Assembly (NCBI GenBank): GCA_954871525.1
Contig: OX940864.1
Location: 13,076,001 to 13,140,000, forward strand
Direction of reading: 5' to 3'
DNA from: Parietaria judaica
Taxonomy: Eukaryota > Streptophyta > Magnoliopsida > Rosales > Urticaceae
DNA length: 64,000 bases
The position numbers and the translations under genes are program-made. How positions within the stretch are numbered: the first letter of the stretch is position 1; every line of letters begins with the position of its first letter. Under the pieces are notes generated by a model. The model worked only from the letters and a program-made list of their open reading frames with translations, had not been told where the DNA came from and did no database searches. Shown piece by piece: positions 23,237-37,553 of the stretch.

Positions 23237-23365
23237 TATAGAGAGAGAGAGCGTTACATCGTCGGAATGACGATTGCGTCGACGGCGAGACAAGACGACG
23301 GTGGAGTGGAAGAGAGAAGCCCTCGCCGGGATTTTCTGAGCCGATTTGGCGGCGGCGATGTTCAT
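20401..23365 (-). CDS. J-domain (DnaJ/HSP40) co-chaperone with C-terminal J domain, probably organellar
   Basis: J proteins stimulate the ATPase of HSP70 partners. Exons (minus strand): 23365-23258, 22448-22295, 21666-21514, 21325-21028, 20658-20604, 20472-20401; all introns are GT-AG and the sum is 840 nt, 279 residues. The J domain is at the C-terminus: SDRIALGLSSSGPIKLQDV, then AYRSCALKWHPDRHQGSSK with the essential HPD, then helix IV (EEKFKLCSAAYQSL). The middle is rich in aromatic and charged residues (PWQIWREQNEYDEND, SWHWRNRFEKENES). The start is less sure: exon 1 (36 codons, RASLFHST and SRRRRNRH, no acidic residues until its end) looks like a mitochondrial presequence and joins in frame, but intron 1 is long (809 bp) and a different first exon is possible. 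Two (TA)n tracts flank exon 1. Confidence 0.85.
23201..23240. repeat. (TA)n microsatellite in intron 1 of the J-domain gene
   Basis: TA run followed by (GA)n; lies 17 bp inside the intron after exon 1 of the proposed model. Confidence 0.9.
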
Positions 23366-23393
23366 TTTGCTCCGACCACTCGTGATGAAGAGG

Positions 23394-23395
<2 letters not shown>

Positions 23396-23434
<39 letters not shown>
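23396..23434. repeat. (TA)n microsatellite upstream of the J-domain gene start
   Basis: TA run about 30 bp upstream of the proposed ATG, within the presumed 5' leader or core promoter. Confidence 0.9.
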
Positions 23435-23438
<4 letters not shown>

Positions 23439-24154
23439 TTGTTTATGTATTATATGTATGTATGCGTATATGTATAAGCCCTGAAGCTACGTTAACGCAG
23501 AGCCGCTTTTGAATGTGAGGAATAAACATTTGAATGGTTTTGATTTATCAGCCATATTAGTAAATTCACTATAAAAATAATTTCTAAATTTTTTTATACC
23601 TAATAAGGCCAAAGCCGAAACCGGCTATACGGTCTTTTCGTCTTTTTTTTTTCTAGATCTCGATATTTGGCCTTTTCAAAACCGACCAGGCTCGCTTTCC
23701 TGTTTTATGCTAAAAATGAGTGAATTTCTAAACAAGCTCGGGCCGCATTCGAGCTAAATTCGAATTTCGGCTTTTAAGTATTTGATTACTCATAGAATTG
23801 GAAAACGAAATCTAGAAATGTCCTTAATGCTCTTGAGCTTTTATCTGTTTGTTTAATTAAAATATGTTCAATTTTGGTCAAAGTGCTCATAACCATACAA
23901 ATTTTTTTTCCGCGTAGTTCTCAACGATGTTTTTGGAGCTTTGATCACGGTCCACCGTCAAAACCACGTAGCGTGTCACTACGCAGACCTTGCTCGCCAT
24001 CCACGCCGCCTTTTAAATATCATTTTGTATTAATTTATTTAAATTTACAGAATTTGCTTTGTTCACTCCTTAATCAAAATCTTGTTCTTTAAGCCTACAA
24101 GCATTGCAAGGGTTCTCTACTAATACTATGGTATAGTTTATTGCCACAAGTTAG

Positions 24155-24202
24155 TGGGCCTTTTTCAAATTGGGCCTCGCAATGATTTTCTGATGGGCCT
24201 TT
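24155..24202. promoter_or_regulatory. cluster of three TGGGCC (site II) motifs
   Basis: AGTGGGCC, TTGGGCC and ATGGGCC lie within about 45 bp. Site II elements bind TCP factors and are common before housekeeping genes for mitochondrial and ribosomal proteins. They are about 0.8 kb upstream of the J-domain gene start, further than usual. Confidence 0.35.
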
Positions 24203-24338
24203 CTCTATAATATGCTTTTATCTTCATCCATTTGATCCCATGTCTGATTGAATTGAATATTTCTTTTACATGAAATCACCTATTCAAAATTGTATATTTC
24301 ACTTGATTTAATGTTTTATTGTTGGTTTTGGATCCAAT

Positions 24339-24380
<42 letters not shown>

Positions 24381-24928
24381 TATATTGTTGTAGTAAGGTG
24401 TGCATTGTATTAATTCTAGTTAGGTAAAACATAAATAACTACTTAACTATCACTTACCAAATATATTCTAGAGAATTAAATTACATTAGATAAATAATTA
24501 AATGCATTAGCATTTTTCATTTGTGGTATGACTAATGACCCGGCTGTACATGCTTTTGAGTTTTGACAACTGACCAATGGGGTAGTAACCTATAATCAAT
24601 TTTTATTATGACAGAATTTATGACACACAAACATATAATATATATATATATACACACTATATGTGTGTGTATGGTTGATCTGTGTTTCCCATATAGCACA
24701 TTGCTAAAGTGATCTTCCTTTGAAAAAAGTGGATTAAAAAAAAAAAAAGATTTCCTTTATTGCATACATGAGGGACCAAAGTTAACATGATAACACATGC
24801 CAAAAGAGAAAGGTTAATTATTAAAAAAAAATGATTTTCAGATTCCATTGTCTACTGAACAAAGCTAATTGATTCACTTGAAAAAGGTGTTAGTTGGTCT
24901 AGTATCCAATTTATATTAAGTAAGCTAT

Positions 24929-25225
24929 AACTAATTTAGGATGTGATCTTGATGTATTACTATTGGTATATGTAGATAAATATTTTAAATTGTTGTTGTG
25001 AGGAATATTATCCAAAACCCGTTTTGATGAATAACTAATTTAAGGATGTAATCTGGATGATGTTACTATGTAAATTTTATATTAAGTTATTATTGTGAGG
25101 ATTATTATCCAAAACGTTATGATAAATAACTAATTTAAGGACGCAATCTTCATAATGTAATGTCTATTATGTACAAGCTTGATGTTGTATTGTTATTGCT
25201 AGGATTATTATCCAAAATTCATTTT
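24929..25225. repeat. three degenerate ~100-bp tandem units
   Basis: Each unit has AACTAATTTA(A)GGATGTAATC followed by a GAGGATTATTATCCAAAAC-type phrase; unit starts at about 24929, 25033 and 25129. No coding content. Confidence 0.7.
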
Positions 25226-28200
25226 GATCAAATCTCAAAAAACGGCAAAGTAAATGAGCGCTTTATTATTATACGTACTTTACAAATGTAGACGATCAAC
25301 AATAGTGATGCAATGATTTTCCGAGAAAAGTTCTCTCAATAAACTCTTTCAAAGTTTATTTACTTTAGTTTGTGATAAAAAAAAATGTATATATGTATCA
25401 CAAACTTGTGCATAAAAAAGATAATCATTTATTTCATACATTAATGTAAATATGGATAAGTTAAATAACGACACACCATTAATTGAATTTGATTAGTCCA
25501 TAGCCAAAAGAGAAGTCTTCTCTTATTACAATTAAAGAGTTCACATACCATTAAATATTGGTCATAGTAAACTAAATACTAATAATTTGGTCTAGACAAA
25601 ATTGATTAAGATTTTTGACGGTGAACGAACCATTTCTCGCCCTTATAAAAAAAATTGTAAAAGCCGCAGATGATAAAATTTGTCAGAGGTTGACGCTTGA
25701 CGGAAGGTAATAGAAAAAGTATTTTAGACCGTTTTGAATTTAGAAGATAAAAACCAAAAGTTGTGTTATTGAGAATAATTTTGTCATTCCGGATTTAGAT
25801 GCATAGAAACCAAAGTTATGTTTTAAATATAATAATCTTCTTACTAACCTCTTATTTTAGAAATTTAGACATATAGCTATTCTATTTTTCTGTTGACTAA
25901 TTACTAGCAAAAATGAGCAATTCGATAAATCCTTTTATTATTATGCCATTTTAATAAGATATTTTCCTTCATTTATTTAAAGCTAGAGAACCTTAAAATT
26001 GGGAATTAAATGTGTGAAGCTAATATGAAGCTAAAGTCACCATCATAATTGAAGAAGAACTAAAGGCCTCTCTCTTTCATTCATTATTGTATTAAATCCA
26101 CATATATGTGTTTATAAGAAAATGATATAATCTAAAACAAGAAAATGACACACACACACACACATATATATATTAATAATACCTAAAGTATAGGCGACCA
26201 CGTTGTGATATGGGTGGTGCTAATATTGCATTGCACGTTCCTTCCATTAAATTTATATATATAAATATAAATTCACTCCCATCCATCCACTAACAAAATT
26301 ATAATAATAATAAAATTATTTATTAATTATGACAAAAAATTATTTATAGGCCAAAAAGCCAAAAATAAATCAATCAACAAACAAACAATGTTACAACATA
26401 TACATTTATACAGACTATAGAGATAAATGAGGAGGAGCACACAAGTGTACGTGGACGTTACCGCACGTGAACGGAACACGCGCGACATGATCACAAAGGA
26501 ATGAACAAATGGACATTGCTGAGTTGGCAATTATTCTTTGTATATATAAGAAAAAAATTAGACATGTCACTTAGTCTTGGAACCGGAATCACGTTTCGCC
26601 GGCTTGTACCACTATTTTACTCAAATTTTTACGTTTTGAAAAATTTCAGATTGTGGAGAAAAAGATGTGTGGTGATGCACATTGTAAAACGTAGAATTTC
26701 GACTAAAATAAGATAATGACATAATATTATTAACGCGTCACACGTGTCATTTCGCATCCGAGTAGTGACTATGGAAAAAAAAAACCACCGAATTTTTAAT
26801 TTTTAATGCTTAAAGTATTTTTGTCATTATTTTTAAGTTTAAAAATATACTATGTAACTTTAAATGATTTTAAAATATAATAATACTTTAGTTTTGTATA
26901 TAAGTTGATGGTCTTTTAGTTAGTGAAAAAATTATAATTATTATGATCAATTTGCTTCTTAGTGCTTTGGAGTCTTGATTTGTACTTGGTAAATTATTCA
27001 TGCTTTATTGGTCTTGAATCAAGAACCTACATGGCTATTATTAAATAGTTCTTAAAGATAAATAATATGATTAATTATATAACAACGACGTATTTGTGTA
27101 AGATCTAACAATCAGAATTCAAAGGACCCGTTTATTTTATTATCCTTTCAATTGCAAGAGAAATAAATAACTTCTATTTTCTCTTTTTCCATTACATGAT
27201 TACCACCACACCACCTCCTCTTAAAAGTAATTGATTAAAGATGTACCATATTTTTAAAAATAATTCCCTTTTCTCTTTCTTTAGTAGGGTATTTGATTTT
27301 GAACTTTATAAAATTACCCTCCAAAATTTTGGATATTTACAACTATAGGGATTTGCATAATGGAAGGTCAATTTGGGAATCAATGCGAAAGTGGCTCAAT
27401 TATCAAGTAGATATGAAACATCATCTACTTGGTAGAATAAATCTAAAAAAAAAAAAAAAAAAGTTTTCCAAATTAATTTCAGAGAATATAAGATCATTCA
27501 TACCACTTCTTTATAAACAATTAAAAAAAAATCCAATGAATGATTAAGATTTGATATATATCATCATCTATTAACAATATCTCACTACTATTTGTTTGTT
27601 CTATACATGTATATCACAAACTACATTGTATATTCCAATCAAGCACATTTACTACTCCCATTTTTCGCTACATGAATCATGCTTCCCATTTCTTTTGCTT
27701 AGAAAGATACCTAAAATAATCTTATTCTAATAAAAATAGAAGAAAATTATGTCAATGTACATTTCAATAATAGGCAGTAGTACCCATTTGAAATTTAAAT
27801 GTCATGTATTTTGCCTTTTGCCTTTTGATTATTTTACAATATGTTAAAATATTAAAATAACAAAAAATATTAACTTCGTCGCCAATGCACGACTCATAAA
27901 AATTGTTATGCAGTTAATCACTAGATCAATATAAAATTATTTTAAAAAAATCATGAATCAATCGCTTAGTCTATTTTTTAAAATATTTATAATGGAAGTT
28001 CCATTAAATAGAGTATATATTTTAAAATAAAAATATTTTTCGATAAATAATGTTTTGTTAAAAAATAATTCATTAAATACATAAAGTGAACTCGCTATTT
28101 AAAAAAAAAATTGCAACTAAAACTCGAATTATTTTTAGAGAATTTGGACATGTCGTAAGTGAGCCTGCCCGTCCCATTACTTTTTTGCTTGTGGGCAACT

Positions 28201-28500
28201 TGCACTCGCTATGGACCTAAACACGGGTTTTCTGCCCCGGGTTTTGACTCGGCATGGACAAAAACTGCTTGACGAAAATCAAGCCCGATCCATGGAACCA
28301 CAAGCAAGGTTCATGTAGCATTGCACCAATGACCAATTACCATAATTTTTTTTACGATATTAAAATTTAAAATAAAGATTATAGGATGTTGAATTATTGA
28401 ATGCTCTCTCTTGAAAATAATTATTAATCGCATACAAATTTAGCTAAATTAGAAGAACTTCCCATATTAATTTATTACAAGCACTAGTTATATATATATT
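25226..28500. other. AT-rich spacer
   Basis: No gene, RNA or intact element recognised over about 3.3 kb. Contains a (CA)n run near 26149-26164 and several ACGTG cores near 26440-26470 and 26740 without an adjacent gene. Confidence 0.5.
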
Positions 28501-28754
28501 AGCTGAATCGATCTTCCACTTCCCGAAACTACCCCTGGTCCGACCCAGGCGGGGTACGGCATAGGCGTTCCAGCAAACCAGGAGGGGCAAAACCGTCATT
28601 CCGCCAAAGCAAGCGACCGAAAGTTGCGCCAGCTGTATCCACCATCAACATGACGCGTCATGGGGTCAGAGCCGTCAGATATTCCGATCGGACGGCCAGG
28701 ATTCGCCCCAGGCGCATTTGGGTTTCATTTGAGCGCAATTTCATTTCCTTCGCG

Positions 28755-28871
28755 TTCGCTCTTTTAAACCATCGCCTGTTTGGCCTTCCACAAAACGACA
28801 CCAACACACACAAGAGAGAGAGAAGAGAGAGAGAGGGAGATTCTCGTTCTTCGCATTTCAAATCTCTCTAG
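28755..28871 (+). promoter_or_regulatory. actin core promoter and untranslated exon 1
   Basis: A TATA-like CTTTTAAACC (28760-28769) precedes a CA- and GA-rich leader (28795-28871) that ends at a canonical donor TCTAG|GTATGT. The next exon holds the ATG, so the first exon is untranslated, as is usual for plant actin genes. Sequence from 28530 on is markedly GC-richer than the spacer. Confidence 0.7.
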
Positions 28872-29571
28872 GTATGTATGAACACCATTGATTGATGAAG
28901 ATGAATTTGTTTCTCCGATTCTATGCTGTGTTCAACTTTCGTTGAATCGTGCTCGATTTTTTCTGATTTTTTTTTTTTTTGAGTGGATGTGATTGTGCAT
29001 CGTATGGATAACTCGTTTGTGGATGATGTTGTTCATGGTGGAACGTGATTTTGTTTTTCCGATTCTGTGTTGTTGAACATTCGAAGAATTGCGTTGATTT
29101 TTTGAGTGGATGTGATTCTGCTTCTTGTGGATGATGTTCATGGCGGATTGTGATTTCTAGGGCGAGAAAAGGAGAAGCTCTTGATCTAGATTGGTTAGCT
29201 AGATAATGTATGAAGAAATCGTGTTTTTTCTTATTCGTCTTCTCTCTCTCTCGCTGAATCAGTGGAATTGTTTTGATTTTTGGTTTAATCGAAAGAAAAT
29301 GGTCATCGTCCTTACTTGATCTAGTGTCCTTGTTTCTTCGTCGATGATGATCGTTAACAGAAACTTATTTTCAAATGAATTATTTTGGATCAATTGTTAG
29401 ATCTATGGTTTTTAAATTTGCTTTCTTGTGCTGATCCTGTTCTTTCTACATGATCCGAGTAGAATTCTAATGTAGTGCCATCGAATTGTCTGAGGCCAGA
29501 ATGTATAAATGGAACGGTTTTGAATTTCGATGCGTTTGTGATCGTCATTTTCTTTTTCAACTTTATTGCAG
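28872..29571 (+). other. actin leader intron
   Basis: GT at 28872, AG at 29570-29571 (TTATTGCAG|AACGC), 700 bp, in the 5' untranslated region. T-rich, with an imperfect internal duplication (about 28911-29048 against 29052-29155). Leader introns of plant actin genes are known to raise expression. Confidence 0.85.
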
Positions 29572-29584
29572 AACGCAATAAAAA

Positions 29585-31446
<1,862 letters not shown>

Positions 31447-33443
31447 GGGGAGCGGAAGCGACACATTTTGTACTACAAAGTGGCTTCTTCAAATTAAGTG
31501 GCTGCAAAATTCCCCTTTTGATTATTATTCCTTATTATTATTTATTTGGAAATTCTGATTCATGTTTAATTCTGTGTTTCGTCATATTATGTTGGGAGAT
31601 ATCGATTGAGCAAACTATTCCATTAATATTGTAGAAAAAAAAATTGTTGTGTATTTGTTCATTGTTATTTGCTTGAATTGGAACATTCTTTTTCAACATT
31701 TTGGTTTCGTTCTCTTTTTAATGGGTACGCAAAAGCCGTGAAACCGCGGCCGGGAATTCAAACTTTGAGTTCGGGAGAGACTGGTGTTCTCTCTGGGTTT
31801 GTGTTTTGAGCTATAAATACATTGCGCATCTCGGTTATGCCGGCCGTCGGCTAGGTCTAGTTCAAATATGTCGGGAGAGACTACCTTTTCCCGGGCTTTT
31901 TTTAGGTTTGTGTTTTTTTTTTTTCTTTTTTCTTTCTAAAAATAGTGCGGCAGCCCGACGGTGCCAGTTTTGCTGCCTTGTGACCAAATTGTCCCGAATG
32001 AGTTTACCGGTTGTTGGCTAGGTCCAGTACTTGGCACTTGATTGTCTATAACATGGTTTTAAAAACCCTGAAAAGTTGCCGGCATGCCTTTTTTTTTAAG
32101 TTGCGGTTTGAAAACTCACAGAAACCGCATAAATACAAAACATATGAAATGTAACCTTTGTAGTTTTTTATATGGGACTTTTCATTCGTCATTTACATTC
32201 TCCTCACAACAAAGTCTTAATATTTAATCAACGTAGCGAAGGAATTTTTACAATCTCACTCTTCCCTCGATAATAAGTTATTATCTTTAATTTTCATAAA
32301 AACTATAATTGTAACCCTTTATTTATTTTAAGTTACAAGTATAACTTTTATTTTTATATAAAATTACAATTATGTCTATAACCTATAAATATAATACCTT
32401 ATTATGAGTGTGATTACTTAGTTATTTATTTACAATGATAAATAAGTAATTTTGAATCTATTAAAACAAATTTGTCTAAATACTCAAAATTATTTCTGAC
32501 TTTTCCGTCGGTAAATCCGTCAGTATGCGGCGCGTCTGTAAAATTTCATCGATAAGCGCGGCATGCGGCGTGCTTTTTTTTTTCTTTCCCCGATGGTAAA
32601 CCCGTTAGTCCGTTACCAGTCGACATGCCCGTAAAATGCAGGTTGCGGTTTCTCCTCGGTATCGGTATTTGAAACCGTGGTCTACAATTCGGAAACTAAT
32701 AAATAAGGGCTTGATGACCGTCTTATCCCTCTTACATTAATTGATAACAATGACGAGTCTATCACCAAACTGTAATTAGGAAGAGACTGTAAACGTAATA
32801 AAAACGACAATCTTTTGAATGGCTTTGAAGCGAAGAACATAAAAGTGAAAGGGGTCTAATGTCTATATGCTATATATAGTCATCATCATAACACTGAAGT
32901 TACAATTCACTCAATAACTATTTTATCATATCTCTTTGAGCAGACATTTTAATCATAACAAGCTAGTGTTTTGCAATATAGTTTCGTTCTTATAATCTTA
33001 TGAATTATATATATTAGTATTTGACATTATGATTTTTGTTGGTATGATGTCCTATGATTTTAAGCCGACTCTAAATCATAATGAACTGCTGTCATAGTGA
33101 TAGTCTAGAATCTAGATGATGATGAAAAAAATGAGAAAAAAAAAAAGTTCAAACAATCGTGATGTTCCTCGATTTTCAATTTTATCTTTTGTTTCTATAT
33201 TTACGTATGTTTTCCGTTCAGATACAAATATTTTTAATAGACATTGTATTTATAACATGGTATTTTTTAGAGACAATAAAGAAAAAACACAAAGTGGAGT
33301 TTTTATATAGATGGATATATAAATTTAACGAGTGACATAGTTATTTTATAATGTAGAGACAAAATAATAATTAAAAAAAAAATCAAAGGAAAGGAAAGGA
33401 AAGGAAAGATTTTGTTCCTTTGAAGAAATAAGCTTATAAATTA
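31447..33443. other. actin 3' region and spacer
   Basis: The first ~200 bp are presumably actin 3' UTR. From 31740 to 32690 there are GC-richer pieces with partly repeated phrases (TCGGGAGAGACT at about 31773 and 31871; GGCTAGGTC twice) that look like decayed mobile DNA, not identified. The rest is AT-rich with nothing recognised. Confidence 0.45.
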
Positions 33444-33912
33444 GGGGTTAATGACGGCAAAAATACCTAAATTTTAGTCAAAGAACCCCCGTGTACCCAA
33501 AGTTTAAAAGTGGTGGCTAAAATACCCAAAGTCGTATTTGGGAAGTTGACCACTTCATTCTCGTAACGCCGTTAACTTACCTGTTAACTCTGGCCACGTG
33601 GACAAATTTGTTTTGTTAAGTGTAATAATTAGGGGTTCAATTGGTTGTATTAAATAGTATTAATTAGGAGCTTAATTCGTTGTTTTGTCGTAAACGAGGC
33701 TAATGTGGGCTCGTTCACAAGGAAAAAATTGTTATATCAGCAACCCACGTTTGTACATGTGGTCAGAGTTAACGGGTCAGTTAACGGCGTTACGAGAATG
33801 GAGTGGTCAACTCCCTAAATGTAACTTTGGGTATTTTTGCCACCACTTTTAAACTTTAGGTACACGAGGTTTTTTTTTACTAAACTTTGGGTATTTTTAC
33901 CGTCATTGACCC
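33444..33912. mobile_element. Mutator-type MITE, copy 1 (469 bp)
   Basis: Ends GGGGTTAATGACGGCAAA and, complemented, GGGTCAATGACGGTAAAA form long terminal inverted repeats reaching well inside (CGTAACGCCGTTAACTTACC against its complement). Perfect 9-bp target duplication TATAAATTA at 33435-33443 and 33913-33921. Same family as 60800-61268. No coding capacity. Confidence 0.93.
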
Positions 33913-33921
33913 TATAAATTA

Positions 33922-34660
33922 AAATGAATTAATGTCATTACATTTCCACGTCTACTGAATATGATATAAATTAAATTCATCAGCATTGAGTTATAAAAAT
34001 TGAGTTATAAACATTTAAAACATTCTTATCTGGATTATAATTTTATAATTATTGGTGTACGAGTTTGGCATTTATAGGTCGAAAAATCGTTTAAATCTGA
34101 AATAATTTGCTAAATGACCTCCATTGGGATTTTTGTGCACTATAAATCCTTATTGGGCTCATTGCTAAGAAACATGAATAGTGCCGAAGGAGGGTATGGA
34201 TTGCGCAAAAATCTCACTTAAGGTATTCTCCAAAAAAAGTCCTTTAAATCTCTACTCTTAACAAAAAGTCGATTAAACTTGACCCGTTGAGTGATGTACA
34301 AAGCAGTTTTAGTCATAGTTAGCTCGGGATAATCAGCTCACAAGAACGCGATAAAGAAACCGGAAAGAAATAAACTTGCCCGAAACGACTAGTCTTAGCT
34401 TTTTGTTAGTTTGCGTGTTATTGGGTAAAGTAAAGGGTGAAAACGACAAGAGAGAAAAAGTTGATTTTAGTACAGTTGTGTTGAGCTTGGACTTTTGTGT
34501 CGTTTATGAGACTGCCGTGTGACAGAGGACTCACAAGTCTTTTGTCATGTCGTTTTGCGTACTATATTCGTACCCATCTCTGTCGTTTTGCACATTTGAA
34601 ATAGTGCACTTCTCTATCATCTTGCTTCGACATGACACATTCAACCTCTCATCTCTATCC

Positions 34661-34696
<36 letters not shown>

Positions 34697-35396
34697 GACC
34701 CATGTATAATTGTATTACAAATATAAGTACTTTCATTTAATTAATTAGTTTTGCTTCATTTTTGTAGAAACAAAAATTAGTTATCGTGTAATTTTTAAAA
34801 ATTAAAGAAAAAAAGTCACTGTTTTTTTTTTTTTTTTTTTTTTTGGGGGGTCAATTAATCGGATATAGCAATATAAGCTGAGCAGTTTCGAACTAAATTA
34901 AAATCATTAATTTTATAAAGGTGTTTAGTAGATAATCCCACATGAAATTTAACCTAACATAGACCATCTTTATTTTTTCTTCTTCTGATAAAATGTAAAT
35001 TTGTTTTTTCCTATAGTTTGATAAATAAATAAAAAAAAAAACACAAACACACATCAAATCATCTATCTTTTTCAATTGATGTAAGGGAAAAAATGAAAAG
35101 TTGGTTTATGACCCATATTCACATTTTCGGCACTTTCTTATCATGTCAATTTCACCTTTGCATTTACGTATAATATTATGTGCATATGTTTATATTCATT
35201 ACATACATATATTGATTGTGTATAATACAAACTCCCCCTTTTTATTTCTAATTGTTTTTCTTTTCTCGAATATTTTTTCTGATTATTTGCTATTGGCTGG
35301 TGGATTAGTGTTATCTGTCGTTTAATACTTTTGTGTCTTGTCTTGATATATATTAGCTGTATTTATATTTAGCTATATTGATCAAGGACTTATATT

Positions 35397-35427
<31 letters not shown>

Positions 35428-36758
35428 GATATATATATAGATATAGAGAGAGAGGATATCTTGAATTTCTTAAGTGGTATATTGAAGCGTTACTAACGCT
35501 TAGATGTTTATTAAATATTGATAAGCCATATACATCAACATTATTCATGATATTAATATATACTGTAAATTGTATAATACACTCATAAGATCAGTGTGAT
35601 ATATTAATTATTTATGGACAAAAACCATTTTTTTTTCTCTCTCTCACACACACACATATATGTGTGTGTGTACTTTTTGTTTATTTATTGCTATTTACAA
35701 AACTAGTTGGTTTAAGATTTAGTCGGTTACATATAATATAATATAGTACATGGTGTCGACACGACATAAGTCATAATCTTGTATATATATATATATATAT
35801 ATTTATAAGACACTATATATCTTATTTTACCTTTATCAATATCGCGCATAATATAAATAAGTATTTTTTTTTTGGCAAATCTTTAATCTCTCTCACAAAA
35901 TTGCCATATATACTAGACATGAATCATGCTGTTAATCCAAATTCCAAGAAATAAAATCTCTATATGATTAATTAAATATAATAATTTCGATGTACGAAAA
36001 TATATTTGTTTTTATTCGTTTTTAATTACTATATATTAAACTAATTAAATTCTAAAGGGGGATTAATAAAAAAGCATGAAAAATGAATTGTCAACGTTAC
36101 ACATGCAATCCCTCAAAAAAAAAAAACGTTACACATGCAAGAAAAAGATTTAATAGAACATATACATGATCTTAACATCACACGTGTCATCAGAATGAAG
36201 CAGCTGACGTACACGTGGCGTCAAACGTGTGGTGATGATTCATCGTCCATCATTGAGCAGAGGTTAGGGCTGAGCTGTCACTAGCTGATTCTAGAATGTA
36301 CACGTGGCAAACGCATGACGGCTAATCTGCTTCCCGCGGAAAGCGATCAATATATCTAAGCTCTAACCTAACGACCAACATTTTATTATATTTTCTAGAG
36401 TATTATAATTATTTGCAAAGCATATATTATAATAATAAATGTATATTTATTATATAATATGAGGCCTAATTAATGAATAAAAGTGGACCGAACTAAGACT
36501 GCTTATCTCAGACAGTCACGTCCTTGTCACGTGGCTTGCCCTTTGCAGGGCGGCACCGCCCAATATGTATTTATACCTGTATATACACATATATGTATAT
36601 ATAGTAAATATAATATAATTTATCTGATCACAATTATAAATGAATGCCATATATAAGATTTTATTATGCGTGATATCTGTTTTTAGATAAAACATTCTAT
36701 ACATTAGTTGGCAATATATCTTGATATATAAGTTATAAACTAAAGCCTTTTATAGTAC
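33922..36758. other. AT-rich spacer with (TA)n tracts
   Basis: (TA)n runs at about 34668-34694, 35400-35448 and 35781-35801; poly-T at 34821-34844. No gene recognised. The only non-random feature is the ACGTG cluster listed separately. Confidence 0.5.
36180..36545. promoter_or_regulatory. cluster of G-box/ABRE-like ACGTG motifs
   Basis: CACGTGTC, ACACGTGGCG, AAACGTGTGG and ACACGTGGCAAA lie within 36182-36308 and GTCACGTGGC at about 36531. Such clusters bind bZIP/bHLH factors in ABA- or light-responsive plant promoters. No gene start follows before the LTR element at 36759. Confidence 0.4.
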
Positions 36759-37534
36759 TGTTGATGTGAATAATCACGACCAATTGCCACAAAGTGATAG
36801 CACTCTGTTTACGATGGATAGGACGGTGGATCTTAATTATCCGAGATAAAACCCACTTCGGTGAATAAAACTACGAGATGACAATTTGGTCAAGAGTTGA
36901 TCGATAATAAGGAATTTATATGTTTGATTGATAACAAAGTGAATACAAAGTGAATAGCTAATGTAAAGTGTAGAACGAGATGAATGTGTGTAGAGTTACT
37001 TCGTAGGCTTTATTTATAGCCCAAATTACCACGTCTCTTGCCTATAATTCGGTAACGGCTAGTAGACTAAGCGAATCTTCCTTCCCCTCTTCTTTGACCA
37101 CCACGTGTAAAGTTTTGACGACGTGATACTTGGTCTATTTCCACGTGGAGGCTTCGTGGGCTGGTCAATAAAGTGGAATATGCCTATTATTTTGGGCTGC
37201 TTGGTCTTCGTGGACTGGCTGAGAAGGTCTTCGTGGGCCTGGTCTTCGGGAAGGCTGGGTCATTGACGACTAGGCTTCGAAGAGGCCCTTTGATGGGTTG
37301 ATTGCGCTGGGCTTCTCATTGGGCCTGCTGATTTGTTTGATTTGTTTGAGCCTAGGGTTTCTTTTGACCTTCGTGGGCTTTCCTTGGTGAATTGGGCCCA
37401 TTACGTCGTGCGTCCTAATCCGGTTTCTTTGACGTCGTTTCATCCGTGGTGTTGTTGACAACTTGCTTGTCGTTTATTGCCAATAATGACAATACAGTGT
37501 CGTTTCCGAGAGGGGACGAAGTCCCACATCAACA
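36759..37534 (-). repeat. 3' LTR of the LARD-like element
   Basis: Starts TGTTGATGTG and ends CACATCAACA. On the minus strand a TATA box (CTATAAATA, 37011-37019) is present. Two ACGTG motifs and a repeated CTTCGTGGGC phrase lie in the promoter part. Confidence 0.95.
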
Positions 37535-37553
37535 GTAAGCCCCCCAGTCCATT
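37535..37553 (-). other. polypurine tract of the LARD-like element
   Basis: On the minus strand GGACTGGGGGGCTTAC abuts the TGTTGATG start of the 3' LTR. Confidence 0.75.

Noticed and set aside
31740..32690. A complete transposon downstream of actin
   Set aside because: Some phrases recur and GC content is raised, but no terminal repeats, duplication or domain could be fixed.
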